39,393 nt of DNA from Chitinophagales bacterium (GTDB lineage: Bacteria; Bacteroidota; Bacteroidia; Chitinophagales; UBA2359), in contig JAHDBB010000003.1 of the NCBI GenBank assembly GCA_020630635.1, positions 1 to 39,393 on the forward strand, in the 5' to 3' direction. The notes beneath the pieces are model-generated. The model did not search any database. It saw only the letters and a list, made by a program, of their open reading frames with translations, and was not told where the DNA came from. Within the stretch, counting starts at the first letter, position 1. The number at the start of each line of letters is the position of its first letter. Below, piece after piece: positions 33,501-36,650 of this stretch. Both the position numbers and the translations under genes were made by a program.

Positions 33501-35164
33501 GAAGTCGCTCCACCATCATCTGTAAAATCTTGGTTTCCATCAGCAGAACCACCACCAACATTTTCCACAATAATACGTCCGTCCATAGTTGTTCCTGTAC
33601 CTGCTTCACAAGTCACAGGACAAGCACGTGCCTCTGCCACTAGTGGGGAGGCATCAGAAATAAACTTCACACAAGTCGCAGCTTTAGAACCATCACAAGG
33701 ATCTTCATAACGAACACAAATAGTAGATACTTGTCTATTAACACCATCTCCAAAATCTTCGATTGTTACACCATCAAAATCAAATGGATTTCCTCCACCT
33801 TCAAATGGGTTCCCAGCTAGAGGAAAAACACAATCATCTGCCGTATTTAAAAATGCACCAAATTGTGCAGAATAATTGGCAGGATAGGCTGCTCCATCAG
33901 TATTAGAACCATTTTGACATTGAATAGTACCACTCTCACCAGGGTCTCCTGCATTAGCCATACCAGCAGCAACACAAGCAGGATATGCTGTATTAGAGGT
34001 ATTGGGATTTATAGGTACTCCATTATTGGAAATATATACAATAGCATCAGTAAAAGTATTATCATATCCAGGACATACAGGTGTAGGTAAAAATACATCT
34101 AAACTATTCACACCATTACATCCTGTAGGGGTAGAAAAACCAACCTCCAACAAATCACGACAATTGACTTCCAAAACATTGGCATCTAATTGTAACAATC
34201 CGTTGGCAGAGTTTCCTCCTGCCATAGGTGCAATACCTGTTTGTCCACCATTACCACCACCAACTTGTGTTCCACTAGCACTAGCATCTGTAATATTACA
34301 AGTAGCAGCATCAAAAGGAGTTTCTGTATCTATATCTTGTACTACACAAGAAGAGGCTGCGTCTCCTGTATCTTCAGGTTGAGCAACCCAATCTCCTGAA
34401 TAAGTAGCACCTGCAGTAGCACAAATTGCTGGACCACCAGAAGTATTTTCAGCACTTACAATAGAAAGTACAGGAACTTCAATAGGATCATTATCTCCAG
34501 ATAAACAGATGCGTACAACATCTGACACAGGAGACTCTGCAATCAAGGCTATCTCTCCACAAGCAATAGCTGTTTCAATACCACAATTAGTTAAGGTAGT
34601 ATTACAACCTGCATTTGTAGGAGTGGCAACCACCAATTCCCACATAAAGACATTGTAACATTGCCCTGGGCAAAGATCAAAAAGGAAATTTTGTACTCCT
34701 TCAACAGAACACATCCCTGCTACATTCCAAGTGTGGTTTTGTGGCCCATTTGCTCCATCAATTAATTGCCCTAACTCACCTGAATAACAAGTTGAGCTTT
34801 TCTGATCCAAACATACAGAACCATCTCCAAAAACATCTCCACCATTGCTAATTGGCAAACCTACCACATCACCATTGGCACAGGTTGTTGCACCTGAGAC
34901 TGCATACTCACCATTAATACCATTTTGGGAGGGAGAGTTTTGTCCATAAAAACCTACATACCAAAACAAGGACTCATTTGCCCCACATTCTGTACGATTT
35001 GCACAGTCTAAATCCCAGCTTAGAGAAACTTCTCCAGGTCCAGTTTCTGTTACCACAATATTAGTGGGGGTAACAGGAGTAGTACATTGGGAGTGACCGT
35101 CATGAAAGTAGAAAATTGCGGCTAATGCCACAAATCCTACAATTAACTGTCGTAGTCTATTCAT
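9569..35164 (-). CDS. Giant multi-domain Ig-like surface protein with T9SS type A sorting domain
   Basis: A single open frame of 8,531 codons. Residues 1-26 form a Sec signal peptide (basic MNRLRQ, then a hydrophobic core ending near GHSQ). The last ~75 residues (about 8455-8531) are a Por-secretion-type sorting domain (VAPVPSSDLINVKF ... TYLLSVQKDTEVAITRFIKE), so the protein should be exported by T9SS to the cell surface or medium. The body is a long chain of roughly 80-100-residue Ig-like/PKD-like modules, each typically with a V-C-E-G strand near its start and a paired Cys later. A probable proprotein-convertase P-domain lies near 980-1100, with an Asp-rich calcium-binding stretch after it (near 1110-1135). 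A cadherin-like module lies near 8168-8255. Asp, Thr, Val and Gly dominate and Lys/Arg are rare. Adhesin or filament function is inferred from architecture. The ATG is 32 bp after the 141-aa gene. Confidence 0.93.
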   Translation of the reverse strand: MNRLRQLIVGFVALAAIFYFHDGHSQCTTPVTPTNIVVTETGPGEVSLSWDLDCANRTECGANESLFWYVGFYGQNSPSQNGINGEYAVSGATTCANGDVVGLPISNGGDVFGDGSVCLDQKSSTCYSGELGQLIDGANGPQNHTWNVAGMCSVEGVQNFLFDLCPGQCYNVFMWELVVATPTNAGCNTTLTNCGIETAIACGEIALIAESPVSDVVRICLSGDNDPIEVPVLSIVSAENTSGGPAICATAGATYSGDWVAQPEDTGDAASSCVVQDIDTETPFDAATCNITDASASGTQVGGGNGGQTGIAPMAGGNSANGLLQLDANVLEVNCRDLLEVGFSTPTGCNGVNSLDVFLPTPVCPGYDNTFTDAIVYISNNGVPINPNTSNTAYPACVAAGMANAGDPGESGTIQCQNGSNTDGAAYPANYSAQFGAFLNTADDCVFPLAGNPFEGGGNPFDFDGVTIEDFGDGVNRQVSTICVRYEDPCDGSKAATCVKFISDASPLVAEARACPVTCEAGTGTTMDGRIIVENVGGGSADGNQDFTDDGGATSIANYFVEIVAGPSTGALTQQANGDWEATGLAPGVYTVEIRDELATGDTFDSATDDGNASCGAACPIQLVVSVGNPPVNTLLATAGPLATCDDDPQVYTTTITGEQSVLQPPSPVADAVFSTGPGGTAAGDVGGIVVGGMYDACGVDLFTESNTVEICVTNFNNVVDGNMSASTIDLYLNGTFISEVAVEADMLGPSGGITACFTNVSVNAYSGSNGALITDLLLGTSTNGTTIAVEGFDNDGAAPAGEDFTWDDVTITIGGNAECLTVTTPADFTTCSVSSAGAAPADMPNGMLSVAAGMTNPGNPADVVAVGNELTFTDPTPGVADTYCYLVGGYLPGSNYADDGLDLTCTNMQCCYLEQEVCFATIECFECPDILEPENQDACVCSDDASVGLDLNTDEIGLTATCDTCAAPPPVFCPFDPANMEIEICMTGTHTWNTDLEISLLGPNGTSMFIYPNQGTNFAQPQNFTDLCFTNAPGAAMADLFNAPGPWTGTFNGGAAVGGAYSWSNFAGQNIYSTDWQLVVGDCVGGDMGVLTNSVFTFTETTPGATCLSDPNLVVPIDADADGIQDDTDGDGYGDACELIDMDGDATIVFDSGPINFPFADGNCTLADGAATYTPPIPEFSPFLPNIVWYDGPDKDVDNLVYMATPADLQDLTGMPFDTTGVFDPVVVGLVDSSVPGAYSFWSTCVCPYNVDKTTGIPADTCCSDLVETIFYVYPSLTLDVVLGKCNGDPGDTGCVTDETDDSYEYTVVVTLSGDSPVASTIDVTEPVGGATTSMPTVAGTLVYEFGPFVAPADGTSPGMVTALLNAMPVADPGVCNCEAMIELEPQDPCSCLYQFCEGTTSTLGLIDGVTGNNTMAPFVTTYVLSIGGVVEQVSDVLDFDLSAGGAGPGTLCQVCAVNYDSSNPDALPLIVPGATIEDLMNPADPCVCLDVSFNSCYIEKIPTPIAPVTTDYCICDGEPVDPAMMQGLSATAAGACPGNGCDPAASDGMIAWFTDPNEMDPANAIVVTASGDFWNPDDAIYNLGLIEGDNILYAATICNLPSDPLAEGADVSCLSPKTPSRFTIVPQPAAPDIDNPNPICAEDYDMAGPPTVLLTQTQPGSTFTVYEGDNATQITTGISGTWVPGLVGAGGAGLLDADGNGEPDPGTYTFYISETVTATGSGPGSTGGDCVCESITAPVQITIFEPANASLIDQCFNFCTTDSPLNIESAIDIASGADLGGNFIESDAAGMITGGPLPGNTVDPSTYMPGVYYYVYQVTNSDGCTAVSETPIRVHICQGVYADFDNPGNLCEGAGLDLTQFLNTNVEGSGIDAQSGTWELIDAAGVSTPIADPTTFVAPSPGAACAFFTIQNTVTSSCDATATDAGCTVECTQIASQTIEICPSLDPFFMTECVCCDAMPYFLPGGGNLVNPDAGTYQELPSITTSDITGSWTGSGVFYNDGGTPTDPSDDFWYFDPRVDDGTLAPIDPNAVGQFLTSEGEWTVQFEVGEQPCESEYILDFDVSCPVTTTLTEDEVCLCNCGEYDLTQLFDGTTQGGVWCLDPALDPNITPSDPGGITVAGDILNYDPTTITEATTIFVKYSVGDACAGGNCIGIGTTSITLIPRPTVDFDLPDGPICTNYDPYNVSDYLTGEDIGPNDTIIFTMIAAAPGFTVDLAPNPTVVIGADFTIDPATLTPGDYSVTYTETNDDNDTDVVCGASETEYFSVLPSGDPTWTNPSPICIDGSSSVAGALPYVLMPDNPPIPGTPSSWTGDGITDNGDYTADFNPTVDGVYTITFCLGDGICEECYTQAIEVFPCTDATLTEADTVCLASTNCYDLEQQFIAGVTTPGGLWAVNQTMNGGAGDELPTGVALNGTNLCYDPAQITAPVSAVIDYSVASYPGATGCCVDVGTTTITIVPQPAVDLDLPDFCGLETVNLYDYVVSPSSTTGDPLDTLWTVTDTQGADLSGTVIIDGATGSIDFGGYIGLLEICYEEVASTTDDNYSCASSDCEVVEIFDISADITEADTACLNSATCYDLQQLFQNGTTQGGIFIEDPANPVPAGASINGTNLCYDPTTVTDVTTVDVVYSVSAAPNAIGTTCIRLDTATVTLVPSPDPYFSDYPNAVCMSDPDFTIYVYDDLYPGGTPVGVMGTFFDLPTGVTQPTVPGDSILVDPTGMVAGDYTIGFAATSIAGGIDCSDTIYTNIRVFPSYNACFDVPDDSLCVSDGPFLLSPDPALMDIFGQNTTSGDIEDLDVWTLTGNDGTVITLTDSIDAVTGDYVGVILDPAVLGAGIYTINHQIGADLCADECVATIVVKPEVDATINDAEICVSTSGQTGLTALWGATTTAGGTFSTVGASATGAISGASGYELNYNPTGTFPDSIQVVYSVGSPDCCVTMPCTPANGDGDCYATDTAWVVVRFGIQAFLDLPEKICSDDTLCNLFNYISLKDANGDVISTASSLGDFDIVAYNAYDASTDTYAGYVPYDTTGVGPFAGVITGDNADDEMTVFDDCLIPTGKFDGFLTIRFTVQDTALAQCMVMVEDNIEIIPGGTADFKNPAPVCAGDGPINLTDLTTSTAPYPYTGSGSACGEFKVFDEDGNLVVAPDFQVIQTAPANPALGLPATFDYIWDPINAGGSEVTIRYIVGRDECADSIDMLVPVCDTVLAEFVLDTIAICEGTNKDICLIPELTPNTTMPFDTVIVTETTEAIEIVAIDTSYVDSNDGDGIDTLYTVLYDTIYQDLVTEVICQKGHFELDPDGPLMFTDADETCVGIDPTLTISDPIVTWAIYKVGKNLDYDCDGAPDADFNCSGFNNTSCFDLDTLWIMIDSVKFSPVFDVPEIVCNNDGLYEADLPADLDTTLIVIDRAAEDDTVDLNIPPMITGDELMMTAIVPDELRDTVLVGINEELCGPKGYINDLTLTFDYHSNFPMAQGDHDGFMIIGPGGVVIDSIPDNTVPSYCTFDATDNSFSCELGFDEIVAAYEAAYPGAGLQTLNDSMASCNPQPFVYSLTSNAAGMGIDIAVYLEWVLIKGQVTAQVNCGPNGESAMGDFVEINNDTCQYTLELNGVPVVSFDPLATNDLVVDVPALADYAASSCEGCPLEIIFTSTTFSCSACQDVTFCDTLIIYPSVNAELVCDFPEFCETDVVSLDSLLVDPSSVGGTFYWVDAPGGSIAIGEGTPVTTLDTVIVPATSYIDENGLTVFVDEQIYLEENTVIEGLYEWDLAAAGVTTCGPATIAYVQQQTVCAGEPFIIEPPCMGDADTMQIWIDPLLPDSLFTSNASPYLCGDDTLKIYPAACVAFNAPDGEIVLRDSQDYEIYPVTDPAFGSNVTVTIDTLAISYNDDGSVCNIHTQVTAICIPVGDFDDSVNLDGLWHIVATGSNACGGPAESSQDVYLIEEADATLADATICETDDYNLTGLFGGNPTTPGGTFYEITATGTNLIAGNEIVSYGPGTYTFIYNVAEESDCFASDTAMLTIENTPEITGVSVPPFVCAGDDFIVTVTGDLADADTIVTLNNNQMGVNNGDGTFTVSTGPTMDGLYQITVTSSNGTCTDSTLVEVYIIAPASAGVDIDTTICDGSVVNLTTLLDGIYTPGGVFIMGTDTVGNEVTVAGDMTITYTASSEGQCEASATINITGVMQPEITSIEVDPFVCVDSTLTITVNGTLGANTIVLVNGQPATGTAGTYTIVVDAANFEDGLYDVVVTTETTLNGVTCSDSGATQVYVIQDAIAGDHNDATVCEGDPISLEALQTDPNATPGGLYVSANGSISVSGSVIFGATAGVYDVTYSVGSEGQCFDSDDFQITVIDAPDATFTTNASPSICAGLNLDFFDATGGDEELWTITNGDTDTIPSTPWAIPTDYEAGLYTVCHTVTNSENGVDCTDEHCVDILITDPAIAFFEPSEIKVCEDVVGGIDLTQYLEITSTDNTTGAFELVDAAGNVYTDAAILEGNTFNPFDLATDTLYVQYSVENPSESDTPCEADAILTIVVVPAPTAAFSYPACLEVGGNYAITPDSDPLCNDVGVFTVTDPNGTVTTTSVNVPLDGMALAFDPTAEGEYEVCYTAGISDEIGEHLCEATNCDTLTVCPATSIDINEEPDFCEGYGVDIDIFDYITVNGAPLDSVTITMTTGNGAYFDGVSVVNVSDVLAGNSVVFNIHLDACVDACDKDYTFTIDIEGSKWNPGFDLTCTDCDAGASETVVRNEDGSMNICSNGSEYDVEFDFGQPKDTIVWLGAGIDTIETTDGSNFQPANQNIGDGAVCLVAPEDYFCGRRNELLDLTFTYNYIGLPDPFDPSVITNGDSDSLFISGPGGNQFCVVHGPDASSNPAYVPGQPDVPVLATGNPQNPDDETFDDITIGYDQVLAAYDIFTGGNGQAYLDSLFSSCEPLIFNYYLVTRAAPVYVELNVYAQVEITKNSSAAYDGAGNPLPDGHYVVDEATGEATFVAQIIDEATCSVVTDAADLPQPIVIVDTTFECSACADPDGLIFEQEIYVSPELDANLVDQVDVCADELFSHVLLLSADSLSGLLVEDFFITGGPDENGDCQYDDDCTLAGPTTTGGAWDIGRGVLEYDVDGNWLLDISSLLPTEQELAQCYIDVPVIYTVTGDDASALTTGCGDCDMATDTSTLRVYITPEDFFTTNASPYLCVGDVLTVEVSDKIESVISIELINGDANVLYSDTTSGSYDYTIPTTSPGGEDYSGLYTVVVTGTFGPCTFTEEQNIFIIAVPDATINDLTVCEGTTNLTTMLDPEATPYGSFSVSGTAISGNEYDFAPGTYTIGYSVGVVGQCFDTDEATLTVIDGPEATFTATSNVCADAGVTVAYTGDAINSWEWTFGQTDGTVIASNTTDATHTFPTAGLDGLYQVCLTVTNTINGIECTDTQCADVYIVLDGEAGTGTSSEVCEGDLVDLVSLLSGQDEGGYFTANGDTIGATWTATTTTTITYNVGIEGQCYDSTTFTVNVTPAPDASFAYDENLCAGNAFDLANATVATAGGAWSGSFVDAFGTAGTIPSDTTGLFTLVYTVTDGQCSDSQEQEIFILDDAYAAFTPDNITVCLSEGSISLNDYLSPQSTAGGTYVGANGMITDNIYDLANGSTTFTYNVGIPGGSCGEATATFTVNVITDLDATFTTNASPSICAGQTLEVYLAQDAEFTTSLTLTNGSSTALSTSVSGSVVTYDIPEDLTPGLYTLCHSVATSGGECADDFCADVLITGPAVALFNPSVLDKVCDENGTIDLTQYLEIYSTVNGNSSFAAVDADGNVLDPQPAWLTGNTVDPAGLGADTLYVQYMVDGNPLDNGECEADAILQINTIPRPTGLFDYDPVVCMSAPGVFTVGALADADPLCNDGGVFTLTDADGNQIGSSFNSGESTTSMGNPAGTYYLTYVVGEQSCRVENTVEITVCGYVTAGLDNTEDFCEGYGVDIDLLDLLSGATEGGTLTLDQVSPPSAANDLVWDGVSVVNVGDLDSNTAVIFEYIVEGCDPICNDTATISLNIVGVKWNPAFSGVPDDVCAGSDDEAYDLVFEFGNPLDTIIYSGSDVDTIAETNGTNFNSFDLNRGDSTVCLVAVDNYFCGSRGRVLDMEIVYNYLPLPDEFSGQIETNGDWDSIYVAGPDGTLLVGLGNPPIGSDLDQVFGNAPDGTEYGGGNAVLDFETILASYDAAYGDGQAALDSIFASCEAQYFKYYLITRSAPVSIELQVYVEFEVKKNAVGAYDATGAQLPEGFLVTDPATCDVSFITQITDADGNCLDLANYPQPIAIIDTTFECVTCDDTDYNLYVHNVNVHPAISADFDTTLIEICPDALFSHYALDNFLAPAGEGCDYGATSGGTWTSSAGVLEIDAVGNTLLDISSIVTDATAPDASYIDVDVFYTATEADYGVLAAEQFCGPVTNGATIRIYLEPEVTFSTNASPFICAGDAISVTVDTSLIDVTNVTIENGSPVDLTTTDGVTWTLELTDGTLAAGETAWDGLYTVTVYGTNGPCTVEDDRDVYVIGEPNATINDLTVCAGSVNLTTMVDVAAYGGGSFTINGAAIQGNEYDLVPGTYTIGYSVGVEGQCHASDEAELTVVPTPDAFFTTNGSPFVCSGDDLVANGADGEWTLIDGTNTIATASGASATFATGDLNGLYTIVHTVTNTTNGVECTDEVSRDVIIVVDPDATVLDLEACEGVVNLTTMISTDATSGGSFAVDGTNIQGNEYDFAPGSYTINYTVGAFGCQETASATLTVNPYNDPSATVQSTACAGGDFSVVPNGNFGIISGTLSAYVLGDATTGFSLDAATPEGLYSFIHTTPDPCGGSALYYVWVYGAPTADWADILNEPWNNELCSEDAAVDLTQYLESESTSGGDFSGTGVIGNTFYPAIAGAGTHTVTYTVSTPVGCTFSASTTIEVQDAPDPSFDVPDGNVCIDLFDLTSGWPLNPTTTYRSEWTIEGPAGASISNDILSVTTPGTYAITHTVTYGFTCVESTTQTVVVDEAVTAGVDPMSMAFCQLEDASVELNSVLTEGTTPGGVWTDSEGNVIEGPIDVATLAGPATYVYTYTVGNADLAGTGCFTSVDFTIIINEIVDPSFTIGTDSPVCGLDETYPLTPTNGPVQRDACQFLRSDTLEFAPTGTSLVSNLATEGFNLTELSFLTDLEVIIAYQPSFTEPAAYDAFSLTGPGGVVLASDSVSVFDFGPYFRDTLGLDEIAALYGGVDALEAALTCTTGGFTFNLQSNSAFYYTELEVCASWLEVPGFFTINGEMDSDFATLDVQTGTFNLNVASAVDTTLEVCYTTEQCSGLSSGCSATACETIEIFAPAVADILDSVDPICGGLSVFFLESLYTPATELGGTFSINSEAMAAGAGIFSGTLLSLNDLDFGGEQSVDITVTYTVEGMDPCPDASDSVVITIYNDVDSDFYTNASPAICAGAELLIVPNMTDGETTQLIITNDGTVDLLDPASGASFNDDGSITYSLGADLDGLYYITHTVTNGPCSSTTTTPFYVVKESVAELADDVTLCEEDAEELNLLSFLAEGTTGGGVFTVTVNGATVAVPGTYTPVVGTTIVTYTVGAEGDACTDASAEMIITVNATPDISYLPTDLCAGADAVELTGGYDYTVNGAAATSLDPATAGTYTITATSADGCVASAEVNVFDQPTLDLVEETTICEGTILALETLLGNSTPGGTWAGYQVEYGAFDDTSNEEGWYFDGDEVVTVVLTYTMGQGDCQVSGDVIVHVDAAPNANFFVPSSMCADDNPFNLFGAGTFTDADGNEITSFDPSVGSGVYPITHTVTVGDCTSSVTKEVAVLGDNLELGFTTTTSQFFFCEGDEICLIPNVEGGIWSCANGSVAESPNEDGCYLFTYDLEGASSGSFSITYEVEGSCGEEVTKVVNVFTNPVEPTIEDPAVTCAGQAAPEILVNSAAFDFVIVWASPVDNDTIVKGNLGQTLAYSPGEITEDTTVWVSYTSLSGCEGGRAQVTWTVESADAVLTGGDLEQCDDENFTMNVTGGPADVSYVWTDSEGNEVTTDSPTLDVTVPAGMSASYSVIYLTPAGCPSDPATFNLTNYEPVVVEFEITAEDQIGGSYMVTFTITGGNGAYSYFGNDFEGNTFVVTEILGVDVVYSFTSGNACEDTQGTVEGPDPFDAVDDNITTDMNTAIIIDVNGNDPGAVCVTTDYTQGANGGLVQLNSDCTFTYTPVDGYCGPDSFDYVAVDAAGNEAPATVFITIECPPVGPEIFTEIECNKEEGTFTAVLSLINFDETYQYRFCGDDQWTDVTVDVDGFVVPISVTAPSDMGAESSYCVEIRSLTNPDEIITEQQSEISCVKTAIELLTFDGRVLEAGNEVFWTTASEQDNDFFTVQRSLDGVNFSSIGKVDSKGNSNVAQNYDLLDELAPLGISYYRLLATDLDGKTEVASQVIALERRAGDFIVTVAPVPSSDLINVKFESVNVTDATLVVMDVTGKIINEIKVETTEGLNRVQIDIRSYAAGTYLLSVQKDTEVAITRFIKE
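15322..18152 (-). repeat. Higher-order repeat cassette, copy II (within giant gene)
   Basis: Encodes about 944 residues from DATFTTNASPSICAG through DLTQYLEIYS, DFCEGYGVDIDLLDLL, KWNPAFS, DNYFCGSRGRVLDM and ICPDALFSHY to NATINDLTVCAGSVNLTTMV. The same order of landmarks occurs in copy I at 19124-22090. Within the cassette sit several small Ig-like modules and one larger domain of about 250 residues. Confidence 0.75.
19124..22090 (-). repeat. Higher-order repeat cassette, copy I (within giant gene)
   Basis: Encodes about 989 residues with the same landmark order as copy II: ATFTTNASPSICAG, DLTQYLEITS, DFCEGYGVDIDIFDY, KWNPGFD, EDYFCGRRNELLDL, VCADELFSH and DATINDLTVCEGTTNLTTML. The copies are clearly divergent at DNA level, so this is an old internal duplication. 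More distant relatives of the larger inner domain lie near 24.3-24.9 kb and 13.2-13.8 kb. Confidence 0.75.
31860..32240 (-). other. Probable proprotein-convertase P-domain in the giant protein
   Basis: Around residues 975-1100 the sequence reads ICMTGTHTWNTDLEISLLGP, then TSMFIYPNQGTNF, then PWTGTFNGG, then STDWQLVVGDCVGGDMGVL. This order of motifs (T-w-x-x-D-L-x-I-x-L-x-x-P-x-G-T, then W-x-G-x-F, then W-x-L-x-V-x-D) is that of P/homo-B beta-sandwich domains often fused to secreted Bacteroidota proteins. A calcium-binding type run (DADADGIQDDTDGDGYGDAC) follows at about 31770-31830. Confidence 0.55.
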
Positions 35165-35196
35165 AATAAATAAATTATTTTTTATTATTGGTTTAA

Positions 35197-35622
35197 CTAA
35201 TTTTCTAATCTTCTAAGTGGAGGATTAGGAGCTTTAATCTTCACATATCTTTGTCCTGTAGCAGGATTTGTTTTAAGCAGTCTATTATCCGCTTTACGTC
35301 TATCACTAACACGAAGAATCTTTCCTTCTTTTGCTTTCCTTCTTTCTTTAGCCTCTATTCTTAGGGGCTGTTTACCTCCTCTCAATTGTGCTCTTTGAGC
35401 ATTAATTTTATCCAACTGATTAGCCACTTCATCAGTGATTGGTTGCTGCAAAAGTTGGGCTTCTTGTTTTTCAAGTTCCAGCCATTTGGCTTTATCAGCC
35501 TTATCTTTTTCCATTTGCAATGCCTTTGCTGCATCCATTTGAACTGCCTGAGTTTGTTGTCCAAACAAGGCAAAAGGCATTACCAGTATCAGGATGATAC
35601 CAAGCAATTTAAATAGTCTCAT
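35197..35622 (-). CDS. Small basic secreted coiled-coil protein upstream of the giant gene
   Basis: Family not recognised. The 141-aa product starts with a clear signal peptide (MRLFKLLGIILILVMPFALF, cleavage probably before QQ near residue 22), so the mature part is about 120 aa in the periplasm or beyond. The mature chain is a charged helix rich in Lys, Glu, Gln and Ala (about 30-80, likely coiled coil). A very basic, Arg/Lys-rich tail follows (about 82-141: RGGKQ, ERRKAKEGK, RKADNRL) that ends in APNPPLRRLEN. It has no T9SS sorting domain. Its stop is 32 bp before the giant gene on the same strand, so they are very probably cotranscribed. Because the giant protein is acidic and this one basic, direct binding is a reasonable guess but is inference only. 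Confidence 0.8.
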   Translation of the reverse strand: MRLFKLLGIILILVMPFALFGQQTQAVQMDAAKALQMEKDKADKAKWLELEKQEAQLLQQPITDEVANQLDKINAQRAQLRGGKQPLRIEAKERRKAKEGKILRVSDRRKADNRLLKTNPATGQRYVKIKAPNPPLRRLEN

Positions 35623-36063
35623 ATTTTTTATTTTTTGTTATTGAATTTATTTTTTTCTGAGTACAGAAAACCAATAACAGCAGGCTATATGCTTTGGGTT
35701 GGATTCTGTAAGTTTTTTACTAAAATTGGTTTAGTTATTAGATATAGTTCTAGTTTCAACACATAATAGAGTGTAAAGAAACAAAACATTCCTCAAATTT
35801 TGGAATATTTGAATAAAAAAAGATGTGAAGAAATGGTTAAATCTTACACTTCCAAATAATTAGGTAGTATTTTTTTGTAATTTCATCAGGCTTTTCCTCA
35901 CAAAATAAGCAAATTATTTTGGATTAATTGATAAAACCTCCTTTTTTTTTTCTATCATTGAACAGAAAAAGTCAAATCGTCTTTATCTATACTTTGTGTA
36001 CAAAACCTTCTTATTGTCTTTTATACGACATCAAAAATTTAAGTTTTTTAATTTTAGCCTTTT
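35623..36063. other. Divergent intergenic region (441 bp), presumably holding both promoters
   Basis: It separates the giant operon (minus) from the thioredoxin-like gene (plus) and must contain their promoters. I searched by eye for TAnnTTTG on both strands and found only near-matches, such as TACTTTG near 35990 on plus. There are several A/T homopolymers, no ORF and no strong hairpin. The length leaves room for regulatory sites I cannot identify. Confidence 0.5.
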
Positions 36064-36642
36064 ATGACAACTAATACCAAACTCACATCTTATAAAAACA
36101 TATTCCAACTATTTTTCTACCAAGCAACACTTATTTTGTCAACAAATATACTAATTTTATGCTTTTCTTGTCAACAAGAAACCAATATTAATTGGATGGA
36201 ATTTGAAACGGTAGATAATATTTTCAAAAAAAAGCCTAAAAAAGGTTTAGTTTTTATCTATGATCCAAGTTGTGAAGACTGTCTTCATGCCAAAGAATAT
36301 GTACAAAAAGACCCTTTTATTATCTCTTATATTAACCAACACTACTATCCCATGCAGTTAGGCGTTTTTGAGGAAAGAACCATTCATTTTAATGGAAAAG
36401 ACTGGCATAGCGAGCGGAGTTTTCAAGGACCTAAATATAGCACTTTGGCAAAAGCCTTGTGTCAGGAATCTGATGCAGTACATACCCCTACCTATGCTTT
36501 TTTGGATGAACAAATGAATCTCATAATTCCGATTAAAAAAAATCTTAGTAGGGAAGAGTTAAAATTATTGCTCACCTATGTAAAAGAAGATAAATTTAAA
36601 GAAATGAATATTGAAGAATATAAAGCTATATTGTCAAGATAA
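36064..36642 (+). CDS. Thioredoxin-like fold lipoprotein
   Basis: The 192-aa product has an N-terminal hydrophobic segment (about 13-36) ending in a lipobox-like ILCFSC, so Cys36 is probably lipidated. Gln-Gln follows, with no Asp at +2, which suits outer-membrane or periplasmic anchoring. A thioredoxin-like domain follows: the strand GLVFIYDP, then SCEDCLHAKEYV with a CxxC redox pair (Cys70, Cys73), and later HTPTYAFLDE, where Thr-Pro is the usual cis-proline loop. This resembles the thioredoxin_7/DUF255-type folds of Bacteroidota. It is likely a disulfide reductase or exchanger in the cell envelope; partner unknown. The giant Cys-containing protein next door is a tempting but unproven client. 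The stop codon lies just 1 nt before the target duplication of a MITE-like insertion. Confidence 0.8.
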   Translation: MTTNTKLTSYKNIFQLFFYQATLILSTNILILCFSCQQETNINWMEFETVDNIFKKKPKKGLVFIYDPSCEDCLHAKEYVQKDPFIISYINQHYYPMQLGVFEERTIHFNGKDWHSERSFQGPKYSTLAKALCQESDAVHTPTYAFLDEQMNLIIPIKKNLSREELKLLLTYVKEDKFKEMNIEEYKAILSR

Positions 36643-36650
36643 TACAGTTA

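Noticed and set aside
9569-35164. CRISPR array or tandem DNA satellite in the giant gene
   Set aside because: Repetition is at protein level with periodicity of hundreds of bases and strong divergence; there are no short identical direct repeats with regular spacers.
35623-36063. TAnnTTTG promoters for the giant operon and the thioredoxin-like gene
   Set aside because: Only near-matches such as TACTTTG (one base short) were found, so no promoter is called.
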